Numbered from the stretch's first letter, positions 32,135-43,964 are shown. The stretch: 64,000 bases of DNA from Phymorhynchus buccinoides (GCA_017654935.2 CM065703.1:47779606-47843605), one strand, 5' to 3'. The notes: a model not told the origin generated them from the letters alone. Translations and numbers: made by a program.

Positions 32135-32215
32135 TGTGTGTTGGGGGGGGGGGGGGGGGGCGTATGTAAGCATATGTCTGTCTCGTCTCTCTCTGTCTCT
32201 CTCTCTTTCACACAT
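32135..32215. repeat. GT, poly(G) and CT simple repeats
   Basis: (GT)n, then about 18 G, then a CT-rich run. A similar poly(G) of about 22 lies at 32487-32508. Confidence 0.85.
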
Positions 32216-32834
32216 GGATTGATATGGATTCCATGTCTAGTGGATATTGTGCATTGTTAATGAGTTGATGCTAATTAGTATAGCCTTGCTTCCCATCCCC
32301 CAAAGTCACTGAATGCATTGGCACTATTGTTGTATGGTGGTTGTCTTCCCCTTCCAAAGGGGGCTTTGCTCTATGGAAATAAACATTTCATTTCATTTCT
32401 CTCTTTCACACACACACTGGCGCACACAAACACAAACACTTTTTTGTCTCGACAATAAAACGTTTCAACCACAGCGGAGAGAGAGGGGGGGGGGGGGGGG
32501 GGGGGGGGTTGTGTGAGACAGAGAGACAGAGACTGGCAGAGAGACTGAGAGACATTGTCGAGTCACTGATATAGACACACAGAGAGACTTCAACTGTCCG
32601 CGGACATCCTATGGGGGTCTAATCTTCCAATTTAAACAACAGAGCAATGTCATGATCAGCCAACCAGCCTGCCCCATACACTAAAAAGATTTAAAAGCTG
32701 GAGCAACAAATGATAAAAGCAAGCCCACATTTCTTGGATGCTAGTATCGCTATGCGACGACGATGAGGATGATAGATGTAAGAAGTAAGCCACGGAGGCA
32801 ACATACAAAAGCAAAGTTCATTACCAAGAACAAA

Positions 32835-32892
32835 ATGAAGTTAGTCGTTTTAAAGTTGCTGTTTAAAGTTGTGCTTGTGTCTGTTTCGCAAG
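32835..32892 (+). CDS. Ig/C1q exon 1 (signal peptide)
   Basis: 58 nt, 19 codons plus one base; ATG at 32835; donor CAAG/gtaggc. Chosen because phase 1 and the hydrophobic peptide fit exon 2, whose first full codons read AELLLVTN. Confidence 0.75.
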
Positions 32893-35242
32893 GTAGGCAA
32901 TGCTTTTTTCCCCTTTTTTGACAAATATTAGTTTTTCCTTTGATCCACCTCGATTTCTCATCCCAAAAATTTTTTTTTTATAATCTCTCCTCGCATTTTC
33001 ACACTTGCCTTTCTTACCAAACATTAAGCTGTATTTTATTAACCTTTTCAGCTAATTATCTTTGTTGAATAATTAATCGCAGTCATAATAATAATAATAA
33101 CAATTAATAACATTTATATGGCGCAGTATCCTGACAACAGCTCAAAGCGCCTTACAGATACAACGCATATACAAAACACACATGAACATGATAATACAGG
33201 CACGTAATACTACTATTTAAATACACAATAGAACACCAGGACATACAGATCATATAAGATACATATAAATATACACATGCACAATAAGAGATAATAACAG
33301 ATGCAAACGGAAGAAAAAATTAAAACGCACTCGCCAGCTTAATGCCAACATATTGACGTCGTTAAAAATAATGATTGAAAATGAATGTAAATGAAGAGAA
33401 ACGACACACACTCGCGTACGCCCATGCACACATAAAAAAAAAAAAAATTAAAATCAAAATCAAATCCCCACCCCACCCACTAATCCGCTCCAGTCAACAA
33501 AATGACATAAGTCAATAATAAAGTAAGAATGGAGAGGGGAGGGGGGGGGAATTCACACACACACGCATGCGCATGCACACACGCAAGCATACACACACAG
33601 AGACATACACGCGCATGCACACACACGTACACAACACACACATCTGACACACACACACACACACATACACACACTCACACACACACACACATACAACACA
33701 CACACACACACACCCTTGGAGTTCTCTATCTCAAACATAGCGCAGGCATCAAGGCCAAGGCACCATCTCTCTACTTCGCTCCAACACGTCGAAGAGATAG
33801 GTTTTCAGGTTCTTCTTGAAAGTGGGGATAGATGGGCTGTTGCGAAGACTGTCGGGCAGGCTATTCCACACCTTTGCGCACTGGAAGCGAAAGGCTCTGA
33901 TTTTAGATCGTAGTATGGGATCTTTAGGAAGTTTTGACTGCTAGAGCGAAGAGACCGAGAGGGTACATATGGTAAGAGCGTACTTGAAAGATAAGCAGGG
34001 AGAGAATCGTTGTGAAATTTGAAAGCTATGGTGGCCATCTTGTACTCAATACGTGCTGCGATAGGAAGCCAGTGTAGCTGTTTGAGAAGAGGCGTAATGT
34101 GGTCGCGTTTTTTCTTTCGCAGTACGAGCCTAGCAGCATTGTTTTGCACTTTTTGTATTCTAGAGACAGATGAAGAAGGAAGACCAGCAAGAATGCTGTT
34201 ACAGTAGTCTAATCTAGAGAGAATCAGTGAGCGAACAAGGTGAGCTGTGCTTTCTGCTGAGAGATATGGTCTGATTGCTGCAATCCGCCGCAAGTGAAAG
34301 TTGGAAGTGCGACAGAGAGAAGATATTTGAGAGTCCATGGACAGAGTTTCATCAAGACGAACACCGATATACTTGACAGAGGTCTTAAATGAGACAGAAC
34401 TAGAGCCTATGAACAGTGGTTCTTTCTTTACTTGTTTTAATCGGAGAGAGTCAGCAGTAGCCAAGAGTTTCTAAAGGCCATTATCTAATAGCACCCCCCC
34501 CCCCCCCCCCCCCCCCCCACCACACACACACACACACACACAACACTACTGTAGTGCAGTACACACAACAGCCGCGGAGCATTTGTCACAGTCATTGCAT
34601 TGCGTTTTTCCGTCTTGCCTTTATCTTCTACTATTATTGAATGCATGTGTTTAATTATGTAAAATGGATGAAAATTAGTGTTAAATATATAGCAAACGAT
34701 AGAGGATGAAGTACTCAATCAGCAGTAAGAAAGGCAAGACTGAAAAAGTGGAAACAACCGAGAAATGGAGGAGGGGGGGGGGGGGGGGGGCGCATCTTTA
34801 CCTTCACCCACTTTTTTTCTTCGGACAATTAACGTTTCACTATAAAAAGATAATCGTTTCCCGATTTCCCGATTGATAAGTAGGCCTAACTTGTGACGTT
34901 TCAGTCTTAACATTCTAAGAAAATGTCAATCTTCGTGTGTGTGTGTTATGTTACCTTATTACAGCCGAACTCTTGCTGGTAACCAACCGCTCAACACCTT
35001 CAGGCGACCTTCAACTTGACCTCAACTGCTCTCTGACCCCTGACACCGTGACCAGGGTCATGGCCATTCAGCTGGCAGAGGTCATCAATGGCACCCAGAG
35101 GTCACCACTAGCCTCAGTGGTGGCTGATGACCGCGCGCGGCTCAACACAGATTTCCACAACGGAGTGACAGCTTTAGTGAGAGGAACCATTGATTCTGAT
35201 GACCCTGACCAATCTTTTTTGCAGGTAAATAGAGGCGTGTGC

Positions 35243-35285
<43 letters not shown>

Positions 35286-35593
35286 TGCACATGCATGTAA
35301 GTGCTTAAATGGCTCGCGGCAATTGGAAGTTTTTGCAATAATTAAAGGTCTGTGTAATGTATTTATAATGTTCTTTTCTTTTTTCTTTTCTTTTTTACCA
35401 GGGAAATGTTTTCTTTCCATTTTTTTCTCCCCTTCATCTCCATTTCTCTCTTCTTTTTTTTCAGTTGACTTTGCAGACGTCAAAGTCTAGGTCCATCGGG
35501 GGAAATTACGTATGTGTTATGTCCTACACAGATGGTGCTTCCTTCCGGTTACAGCACGCAGAAGTTACCTCCCTTGCCTATGAAAATGGTAAG

Positions 35594-35630
<37 letters not shown>

Positions 35631-38600
35631 GAGTCAGGACATTTTTAATTGTTAGGCCATGCCCATACAATGGAGTGAGTGTGACAACATCAACAAATTG
35701 ACATTACATTATTAACTTGACAGTACAAAACAGTACGTAAATCTTGCCTAACCCTTTCAAAGATAAAAACAGCCACTTTTCTTACAAAATAATATTAAAA
35801 AATCGGGACTTCACTGGTTTCGTACTGCCTCCGGGCATTGCCTCCAGTATTGTTCCCACCATATTTGTATTTACAAATGTCCCATATGTGTCTGATTCAG
35901 ACCAAGAGGACGTAAAACTCAATTTTCTCTCTTTTGATTGTACAAGAAAATAATATCACACATTCAAACACAAAGCTACACCTATTTGTATTGATAAAAG
36001 ATCGGGACTTTACTGGTGTTGTACTGCCTCCGGGCATTGCCTCCAGTGTCGTTCCCACCATCTTTGTATTTACAAATGTCCCATATGTGTCTGTTCCAGA
36101 CCGGAGGACGTAAAGCACCATTTTTCATTCAAACATAGAAGAGAGAGAGATGGCTTCTATACATTTAGCCCTTAATGAGTTCTTCTGGTGGCCGTACAGG
36201 AGATAACTCTTGTGGCTTATTCTACTTTCCTTGATCAAACGAACGAATATTGGTGTTTTACGTCCTCTCGGTCTGGAACAGACACATATGAGACATTTGT
36301 AGATACAAAGATGGTGGGAACAATACTGGAGGCAATGCCCGGAGGCAGTGCAACACCAGTAAAGTCCCGATTTTTTAACAATACAGATGGGTGTAGCGGT
36401 AACCACGCCTGGGTTAAACCTCATTCTGTGACAAGGTGGCCCCCGCATCTCCACTTTCTCAACTACACACCTCCCCCCCCCCCCCCTTTTTTCTACTCAA
36501 AGCACGAAAACTCGTGGCAAATGCCCTATTACAATTCAACATCAAACAGTTCGCCGATTATAGGCGCTATCTCTTTGAAGCCCGTTTTATCTTCCCTGTC
36601 AGCTCGTGACACCCACATTGGCAGTCTCCCTTTGTTCCCCGTATCTCCTTTCCCGATCACGATAGGGAGAGGAATGTGACACGTGTCAGTGATGTAACCG
36701 GCGCGTGAGCGTTCGTACTAATAATATGCATAATTTGAAGCGTCATCTCGTGATTTCTTGACGGCTAGTAAACCAATCATAGGCCCTCGGGTGCTTAAGA
36801 TTAAAGGGAGATGGGTAGTGGAAAGACAAAAACGGCATAAACACTCTCTTTCTCACTAGACTCTAAAACCTGGCTGAAACAACAGGGTAGAATCAATCTC
36901 TCTTGCTACCAGTCAAAATAGCCCAACTAGTGAGTATTATTGATGGCTGGGATGTAACATAAGTGATTGAGATTTGTTTTTGTTTGATTCTATTTTTGAT
37001 CTAGATCCTATGTTCCATGATGAATAAGGAGTAGATATGTTATTGAAAAGAATTGGTAAACATGTTGTTCTAATTATGTGCACTTATTATGTTTTTTGTG
37101 TGTGTGTTTTTGACTTTAACTCTTTTAGGACAAGAACCGGATTCCAGTCCTACTAACACCTTTGTATATTGTTAGTAGGGGATCCCAGGGGTGCAACCTG
37201 TGATAACATTCCTTTCCAGGTGTTGGACTGAGAGTGATGTTTGCTGACTTGTGTTACTGAATCATAACAGTTGATTCCAGTACACATGTCATGTGTTATT
37301 TCAGTTTGACAACTGAAATTCAGGTTATTTGGATTAGTGCTATTGTACAAGGGCAGCCTTCTAGCCGGTTGGGATCCACTAATTCCCTGCCGGCTGAAGC
37401 CCCTTGTCTCTAAGCCATAGAGATCTACATCCACCTTCTCCTGTGATTATCAGCAGGGCATCGTGGTCAGGAAGTTCAATCCCTGACTCACAAGCATCAA
37501 GACGGGGCCGCCGCCAAGTCGCCCCCGCACCCAGAATCCGCAAGGAGACCACGCCTGAACCGTGCCATCCCGCGACGCTGCAATCGGAACGACTGGGACT
37601 CTACACCAGAGCAAGCCAAGTCACCCCAGCACTCGCCGATCCCTACGGAGGAACTTCAACACAGCTAAGTCCCTAAGACAGTGCCAAGAACAATAACTGG
37701 AAACCAGGACACCTAAGAATATTAGGGACCCTTCCGGCTTGGGGCTAACCTTCTAGAAAGACAAAAGTCTTGTAAATCCTTTCGGATTTCATTGTTTTTC
37801 ATTCATATTTTGTTTTGGCACCATTGAGCTGCTTTATTCTTATTGCAGCATAATCTTATGCAGATTTTGTGAGTAAATAAAATACAAGTGTCAAATAATT
37901 CTGAACCCTTTGGTCAGACTGATGAGAGTGGAAGTCTTGTAATTTCATGTAAAACCCTACGTCTCTCTGTCTGCCATTTAGAGCAAACTACCACTTGTAT
38001 TTCATTCAATCATAGGGGAAGACGGGGTAAAAAGCGCATGGGCGGGTAAGAAGCCCACCCCAATTATCTCATGAAATGAAGCAAATTTCAGTCTCATTTT
38101 GCCCATGAGACGAGCGTTAATGTCTAGCATTCGTCTCATGGGCAAATTTGACTGAAATTTTCTTTATTTCATGAGATAATTGGGGTGGGCTTCTTACCCG
38201 CCCATGCGCTTTTTACCCCGTCTTCCCCTACGAGCCAGAACCCAGGCACAAATATACAATTTATTAGATGAAAAGGGGCCGGGAAAGTTGCTCACCTCCC
38301 ACACCCTAGAGAAGTGGGCTAAAGGCAAATTTTCTACTTGAAAATTTAACACACTGAAAATCTTCCCTAGATGATGAAAATGATGTTTTACGTCCTCTCG
38401 GTCATAGACACATATGGGACATTTGTAAATACAAAGATGGTGGGAATAATACTGGAGGCAATGCCCGGAGGCAGTGCAACACAAGTAAAGTCCCGAATTT
38501 TTAACAATACAGATACATGTAGCGGTAACCACGCCTCGGCTAAACCTCAACGGCTATGGTACCGCCACATTGTGTTGGTATAAAGTCTTCCCTAGAGACT

Positions 38601-41600
38601 TAGCCTTTTAACTCATTCCCTCGTCACATCTCATTGGCAATGGTACCGCCACAATTATAGGAAGTATTTTTAAGATTCCTTGGTCAAATAGGTTTAATCT
38701 GGGGGTCCAGAAGTCTAAGAACTGCGAGAGAAAGGGGGCAATGCTTTCTTTGAATTTGGCCACCTGGTGTCAAGAGCTAGGGGCCGTAATAGGAATTGTT
38801 AGGAAATAATTAAGGGGAGTAATTTCATGGTGTGTGGGAGTGATCTTGCCTCCTTGCCGAGACGAAAGGGTGATAATTTTAGGGCCGAACTGCCGATGCC
38901 CCCTGGTGACAAGTCAGGAGCAGATACTCTTCTGTGGCTACATACCACTAGTTCCTGACAGGCAAGGGCGATAATCTTAAGTAGGTGGCGTTCGCATTTG
39001 AGGTTGCGAGACAGGGGCATATAATTTTTGGTATAAAGCCTCATTCAATCGTCAAACAGGGGAAGTCACTCTACCTTCAGCTCTCGTAGCCTATCGACTC
39101 GTGTGTTTGAGCAGACATACAGCACTTAGAACACTGTGCGTCATTCTAAAATTGATGTCATTTATATTTTTACGTCACATTTTGCAAGTTTTATCAGTTT
39201 GTGGCTACTGGCCGCCCCTAATTTTTCTGAAAAAAAAAAATGTTTGCATGTCGCTGACTCGCATCCTGTGGTTTCAAGCTACGACGCCATTGTTGCTATG
39301 GCATTTGACCGAGTAATGGAGGTAAACAACTTTAATTTTCACGAAGTGCTCTCCCCTAGTTTTTTCCCCCCGACAATTGTCTATTCCTCATCCATAGCTC
39401 ATTGTACATTACTGTATCCTCCCACCATGTTGTGTCATGTGTACTGAAAGACCCTCGCCACATTTGATAACCAGCCTAGCCTAGCCTGGTAATGTTTTCA
39501 GCAAGTTGTCTCCAGTTCCTGACTGTATGTATGTACATCAACACAATACTGCTTGAACAGAGAGACCTAGGAGATTCACATTTTGCATGCACCTTGGTAG
39601 TTAGGATATTTAGGCATGGGGAACAAATGAAGGTCATTGGTCAAGGTCACTAGAGCAGAACATGTGGCATTTTGGAGGCTGTTACCACATGCAATAACGT
39701 TTGAACGGAGGTAGGCCTACATGCGGATAGGTAGTTAGGCTATCTAGGCCAACTTCGAGAATGAAGGTCATTGTTTAAGGTCAAGGTCACTGGAACCGAA
39801 AAGGCTGCCTCGCGGCTGGTTGTTCCAGCGTTTTCACGCTCTATTTTTAGTGGTGTTTGTTGGTATGTATGTTACCACGATAGCGTTTGAATGGAGGGAC
39901 GTATGACCCCCATAGTTTGCATGTGGTAGCTATAGTTAGGACATCTAGACCAAGGTCGAACTGAAAATGTGGCACGCCGCTAGTGATATATGTGACCTAG
40001 CACCACGAAAGGGACATTAAGTGTCAAAATGACCATTTTGAGACAATGAACCAGTTAAAAACTTCAGACAATTCACTTTCACTATGATATAAGAACAATT
40101 CTTTAAACGTTTTTCGTTTTAGAGTTATGAGCATTCAAAGTTGGTAGGGTGACTTTGGGCCATTTTGAGAAATCAGTCCAAAGTTTAGCATAGCTGAAGA
40201 AAATGCATCAACCTACTCATTTCAAAGTATTTTTTTTAGTATTGATACAACAATAAAGATTATCCTTTATAAATAAGAAAGATGAGATGTTAGAGAGCAT
40301 AAAAACAACTCAAAATTAATTATTTTTTAAAAATATTTTTGACTTTGCAAGCCTGTTATGAGAAACTTGCCCCAGCGACTTAATGTCCCTTTCGTGGTGC
40401 TGGGTCACATAGCTTCTTAACGCTGTAACTGCATGGTCCAGCGATGGCTGTTTTCAGTGAGCACCACACCAAGGCCTGGAATACCCCAACAGCCCGGGCA
40501 CCAAGGTCCCATCGTTAGCCATGTGTTGCTACAGGAGCTACAGAGACTGCAGAGCCAAGTGGAGCAGTTGACACAGCAAATGCAACATCTTCACCTCACA
40601 ACTGGCACTACAGCCACAGCTCCACATGGTGAGAGAGAGAGAGAGTGTGGTGGGATGGAGGGTGTAGGCTAATAGGGCATTTGCCACGTGAGGACGACCT
40701 TGAAATTCACTTAGTTGAATTAGAAAGGTCAGCGTAACTTGGGCAGAACGAGTGTGGGTAAATTAGAGAACGAACACTCGTGGCAAATGCCCTATTGATA
40801 ACCTCAAAAGTCAAAATAGTTCTGACCGCAAGTTATCATAATGTACAACATACAAATTATTACGATCGATGGATTGGAGTCAAAACGGACTATTTTTATT
40901 GAACCTATCGCGAACACAAATCACTTGTATAAGACTGCAGAAATATAAAAAGCATAATCCCCATTCTATATTATTTGCTGTCTTTTTAAATACAAGTTCT
41001 TGTTATTTTCAATAGCAAGTCAATGGACTATCTAAAGATAGTCCGTTTTGATTCTAAGCCATCGCCAGTGAATAACCTCAGCTGAAGTGTCATCAATCAT
41101 TTGTTTGTTGAGCGTTTAAAAAAAATATATTATTCATTAGTCTGTAAACAAGCGTATGTAAGATTATAAGGAACTGCTTGGTGTGTCTTCACTGGCACTT
41201 CTCATTTTGATTGAGATTCATTGTTCAGCTCGACCGATGTTCTATTGTTCAGACCACAACGTCCCACCCCCTTTGGTGGCCTTTTCCGCACTGCCCACCT
41301 CCAAGGATGTGTTCCACAACGGGACCTTGACCTTTGGCAACGTGACCTTGAACCAAGGTGAAGGCTACAACAGCAGCGGCGGCTGTCTCGTGGCGCCGTT
41401 CAGCGGCTATTACGTCATGACGGCGGCGCTGTCCTTTGATCAAGGCTGCGGTGATAAGACTGTGGTGGAGATGAAGGCAAGAGTTCACTTGTAGTGTGTA
41501 TGTGTGTGCCTGCATGCATGCAACTACACAAAATGAAAGGCCGGGGTCTAGCGGTAATGTCCCCCTGCAGCTGAAGAAAAAAATGATTTATGAAGGTATT

Positions 41601-42470
41601 TTAGTTTGCTTTTTCCAGTTTATACAAATGCTTATTTTAAAGGGTTTGAAGAATACAGTAGACCCACAAAGATCTTGTACGACAAATTAAAAAACCCAGG
41701 AACTTCCTCTTGTGGTAATATTAAAAACAGGAAATCCTTGTATACCAGGAAAAGCTGCACCCATGTGCATGTGCATGTAAATTTGTGGATCTCAACCTTT
41801 CTGAAATGCGCTCTTCTCTCAATATCTTTGTCACTCTGAATGTATGTCAGTCTGATTTCCCAGAGGGGAACTGCTATTCTGGTTAGCTGGGCACTGCTAC
41901 ATCCACATTTTCGCCCGTAAGGGAGATAATTTGATGACAGAAAAAAGTGACAGGCAAAAAATGTGGATAAGCCTTAAAAATGATCTTTGCCTTTGAAAAC
42001 TATATGGCATCACCATGCCGTTTTCAAGATCCCCCAATAGACTTTCGGGATACAATTTTTTTTTTTTTTTAAAGAACCACGTTCAGAACGGCCCAAATCG
42101 CTTGTGGTCAAATTTGTTTTGATGATTTTTTAAACAGTTGTTTTGGGTAAAAATATAAAAAACTGAAATCAGTTTGAAACAGAGTTGCACCTCATTGAGG
42201 GATAAAACATAACTTGTATAATGGAATGTGGTGTTATTGACAGTATCCAGAAATACTGTTACTCCTACAGTTGTTACTTTTCTACAGGTCGTTGGACAAA
42301 CCCGAGCTCAGTTGGCCTCCCATGGAAATGACCAGAGTTCAGCGTTTCTGGTGCTGTTCCTACAGAGTGGAGACCAGGTGTGTCTGGAGGGGGTCTACTC
42401 CAGCAACAATTCCACCAGAATCTTTGCCGATAACGACTCAGTCTTCTCAGGATTATTGCTTAATCAATGA
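32835..42470 (+). CDS. Secreted Ig plus C1q domain protein (QREP-like), six exons, 347 aa
   Basis: Exons 32835-32892, 34965-35224, 35465-35588, 40458-40628, 41229-41476, 42288-42470; phases agree and the sum is 1044 nt. Residues 1-19 are a hydrophobic signal peptide (MKLVVLKLLFKVVLVSVSQ). Exons 2-3 form one Ig-like domain with its two cysteines in LDLNCSL and GNYVCVM. Exon 4 has a Pro/Gly linker and a heptad-like helix (LQELQRLQSQVEQLTQQMQ), suited to trimerisation. Exons 5-6 form a C1q globular domain (PPLVAFSAL, GGCLVAPFSGYYVM, DSVFSGLLL). Several N-glycosylation motifs (NCS, NGT, NVT, NSS, NST) fit secretion. Gastropod proteins with this order are described as C1q-related VIgL-type defence lectins; the role here is inferred. 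Intron 5 appears to be GC-AG. PolyA signals follow at 42950 and 42977. Confidence 0.87.
33085..34470 (-). mobile_element. Non-LTR retrotransposon, 3' part (RT C-terminus)
   Basis: Minus-strand frame 34464-33805 reads VKYIGVRLDETLSMDSQISS, LSRLDYCNSILAGLP, IQKVQNNAARLVLRKKKRDH and LHWLPIAARIEYK, the region after the RT catalytic core in CR1/L2-type elements. The 3' end runs to about 33085 through gcgctttgagctgttgtcag and ccatataaatg to a (TTA)n tail. 5'-truncated. It sits in intron 1 of the Ig/C1q gene, antisense to it. Confidence 0.88.
33551..33716. repeat. (CA)n-rich microsatellite inside the LINE 3' region
   Basis: CA/CG dinucleotides with interruptions, inserted between the RT frame and the 3' tail. 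Confidence 0.9.
34493..34545. repeat. Poly(C) then (CA)n
   Basis: About 25 C followed by (CA)n. A poly(G) of about 20 lies at 34770-34790. Confidence 0.9.
34965..35224 (+). CDS. Ig/C1q exon 2 (Ig domain, first part)
   Basis: 260 nt; acceptor attacag, donor TTGCAG/gtaaat; 86 codons after completing the split Ala. Contains the first Ig cysteine in QLDLNCSLTPDT. A GT microsatellite starts about 15 bases into the intron. Confidence 0.88.
35240..35284. repeat. (GT)n at the Ig/C1q exon 2 donor
   Basis: GT run starting close to the donor at 35225. Confidence 0.95.
35465..35588 (+). CDS. Ig/C1q exon 3 (Ig domain, second part)
   Basis: 124 nt; acceptor tttttttcag, donor AATG/gtaaga. Encodes LTLQTSKSRSIGGNYVCVMS with the second Ig cysteine. 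A GA microsatellite starts eight bases into the intron. Confidence 0.88.
35596..35626. repeat. (GA)n at the Ig/C1q exon 3 donor
   Basis: gtaagacaa then (GA)n. Confidence 0.95.
35800..35950 (+). repeat. Dispersed element A, copy 1
   Basis: Contains atcgggacttcactggtttc, gtactgcctccgggcattgc, ccatatttgtatttacaaat and gtcccatatgtgtctgattc. Five copies in the window on both strands; longest at 60160-60385. Confidence 0.9.
36000..36130 (+). repeat. Dispersed element A, copy 2
   Basis: Same blocks as copy 1 (atcgggactttactggtgtt, gtactgcctccgggcattgc). Confidence 0.9.
36250..36430 (-). repeat. Dispersed element A, copy 3 (inverted)
   Basis: tttacgtcctctcggtctgg through gaggcaatgcccggaggcag to gtagcggtaaccacgcc. 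Copies 2 and 3 face each other and could pair. Confidence 0.9.
36431..38009. other. Intron 3 of the Ig/C1q gene, no exon recognised
   Basis: C-run at 36470-36487; the phrase cgtggcaaatgccctatt at 36511-36528 matches the end of the small foldback at 40671-40796. 37150-37900 is GC-richer and ends in gagtaaataaaatacaag; it could be a solo LTR or other retroelement fragment, but I cannot establish its ends. Confidence 0.4.
38012..38230. mobile_element. Near-perfect long inverted repeat (foldback element)
   Basis: Arms of about 100 bp: left starts aggggaagacggggtaaaaa, right ends ttttaccccgtcttcccct. Inner parts cgcccatgcg/cgcatgggcg and tgcccatgagacgagcgtta/attcgtctcatgggca leave a loop of about 15 bases. 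Noncoding. MITE-like; family unknown. Confidence 0.9.
38385..38575 (-). repeat. Dispersed element A, copy 4 (inverted)
   Basis: gttttacgtcctctcggtca, gaggcaatgcccggaggcag, gtagcggtaaccacgcctcg and ggctatggtaccgccaca. Confidence 0.9.
38770..38970. repeat. Dispersed element B, copy 1
   Basis: Two blocks shared with 59140-59485: aggaaataattaaggggagt (reverse complement there) and cgaaagggtgataattttag to gatactcttctgtggctac (same strand there). So one block is inverted relative to the other between copies. Confidence 0.75.
39989..40411. mobile_element. MITE with 34-bp terminal inverted repeats and TA ends (mariner-like)
   Basis: Left tatgtgacctagcaccacga then aagggacattaagt; right acttaatgtccctttcgtgg then tgctgggtcacata. 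One mismatch in 34. Flanked by TA on both sides, as for Tc1/mariner. Interior noncoding and AT-rich. Confidence 0.85.
40458..40628 (+). CDS. Ig/C1q exon 4 (linker and coiled coil)
   Basis: 171 nt; acceptor ctgttttcag, donor CATG/gtgaga. Encodes TPRPGIPQQPGHQGP then a Gln/Leu-rich amphipathic helix. The GA microsatellite overlaps the donor. Confidence 0.85.
40671..40796. mobile_element. 126-bp foldback next to Ig/C1q exon 4
   Basis: Ends aatagggcatttgccacg and cgtggcaaatgccctatt are exact inverted copies. Another end of this type at 36511-36528. Confidence 0.85.
40870..41061. mobile_element. Foldback MITE (copy 2 of the 10661 family)
   Basis: tggattggagtcaaaacgga at the left, gtccgttttgattctaagcc at the right, with acttgtataagactgcagaa inside. 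In Ig/C1q intron 4. Confidence 0.8.
41229..41476 (+). CDS. Ig/C1q exon 5 (C1q domain, first part); GC donor
   Basis: 248 nt; acceptor tgttcag. Encodes PPLVAFSALPTSKDVFHNG, LTFGNVTLNQGEGYN and GCLVAPFSGYYVMTAALSF. The only donor in frame with exon 6 is ATGAAG/gcaaga, a GC-type donor with otherwise strong consensus. Confidence 0.88.
42288..42470 (+). CDS. Ig/C1q exon 6 (C1q domain end and stop)
   Basis: 183 nt; acceptor tttctacag. Encodes VVGQTRAQLASHGNDQSSAF, LVLFLQSGDQVCLEGVYSS and ends SVFSGLLLNQ with TGA. Confidence 0.9.
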   Translation, partial: VVGQTRAQLASHGNDQSSAFLVLFLQSGDQVCLEGVYSSNNSTRIFADNDSVFSGLLLNQ

Positions 42471-42949
42471 TAGATTAGGGATTTGAACTTGAAATAAGTA
42501 AGAACATGGTAGATAAAATAAAACAACAAAAGCAAAAACAAACTTCGACTGTATATTTCATGTTGACTGATGTTTCCGTTTGGAAGAAACATTCTCATGA
42601 AAAAAATTTCACATCATTTTTTCCATCAAGAAAAGGCAGATACACACACAGTGGTTGCAGGCAACCCACATTAATTTGTCACATTTGTGGCCTTTACATT
42701 AATTTTGAAGCAACTGAAGAAATGTCAATTGTGAAATGGTGGTCCTTTATTATTTTTGAGCAGCATAAACAAATCTATGCAATTCTAGATTTGTTTTTAC
42801 TTTTATTTAATCAATATTGACTTGTTCCTTACTTAAAAATGGTTTGCGGTTGAAATGTGAAAGCATTTCGTTTTGTAAAGTTTTTTTTTTAAATTTGTTT
42901 TGGTTTCTATGAATATTCATATTGTGAATGTTCGCATGTTTTTTGGACA

Positions 42950-42982
42950 AATAAAAAGAAAAGCCTCATGTAACTAAATAAA
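42950..42982 (+). promoter_or_regulatory. Polyadenylation signals of the Ig/C1q gene
   Basis: AATAAA at 42950-42955 and 42977-42982, about 480-510 bases after the stop. Confidence 0.7.
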
Positions 42983-43789
42983 CATCTTGTATTTCCAATC
43001 TTGTCTTTGTGGTTTGATGTCAACTTAAATTAGTTCCGTTAAAAAAAGAGAGAAGCATATTGTGTGTAATTTTCCACTGCAGTAAAAACTGGTAAGTGAA
43101 ATCATCCTACAAGTACAATACAGCTCCCACTGTCACTTTGTTATTGGCCCAGACTGGCAATCATAGTTCGGGTCAGTCTTCCACAAAAGACAAAGCTGTA
43201 AACCAGTTTTCCAGTCAAATCACAGCTCTCAGCACTAGTGGCCCCCAAACAGGCTTTGTTTTGCTCAACTCTTTCACCCCGTACTAATTCCCAGTAGGTT
43301 TTTCACCACAGACGTAGCAAAACTGTGCATATGAAGTGTGAGTGTTTGGTATTGTTGGACAGAAGAAATCTCTGGCTATACCTACATCAAGTTTCTTTTG
43401 ACTATTGTTTTCCAGTTTCACACCAGAAATACAAACACCTATCTCTTGTTCCAAGCGTTTTTTGTCTCTTTGCCACTATTGGCTGCACTTTCAGTTGCCG
43501 TCTTTTCAAAAAGCTGCTTGTGACCAATTTAGCTCAAGGGAAAGCACTCAGAAGACAGATTTAACTGATTGCTGAATATAATTAAAGAAGTTTGTATCCC
43601 TTAGACCATACTTTGATATGCACTGTTCATAGTCAAAGTCACCACACATGCGTGCTGCGTACTGAATGGAGGAAGCTTCTACCACGCATATGTGCGTGCT
43701 ACGTAGTGAAAAAGTTAAATTTTGATTGTCTTATCATTGATTAAAAAAAAAGTCCAATCATCATACAGCTCTCATCCTCACTTTAGGAT
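42983..43789. other. Intergenic between convergent Ig/C1q and RPL23 3' ends
   Basis: No exon recognised. Short open frames at 43096-43564 have no domain. Confidence 0.5.
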
Positions 43790-43949
43790 TACCATATTGT
43801 ACGGACAATAAGGCCATACGTTTCCCCAGTCTCAGATACCTGCACCTTACGTGACTAATAATTACAGTAGACAACTATCATAACAAAATCAACAGTGTAC
43901 AATTTGGGGACTGAGCCTTACTGAGCCTCATAGCCCGTAAAACATGGTA
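43790..43949. mobile_element. MITE with TACCATATTGTACGGACAAT ends (copy 2 of the 23927 family)
   Basis: Left taccatattgtacggacaat then aaggc; right gcctcatagcccgtaaaaca then tggta. Confidence 0.7.
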
Positions 43950-43964
43950 GTCCTAACTCACCAC

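Noticed and set aside
37150..37910. Possible solo LTR
   Set aside because: Compositional change and an AATAAA-like end are suggestive, but I could not find matching ends, a target duplication or a second copy.
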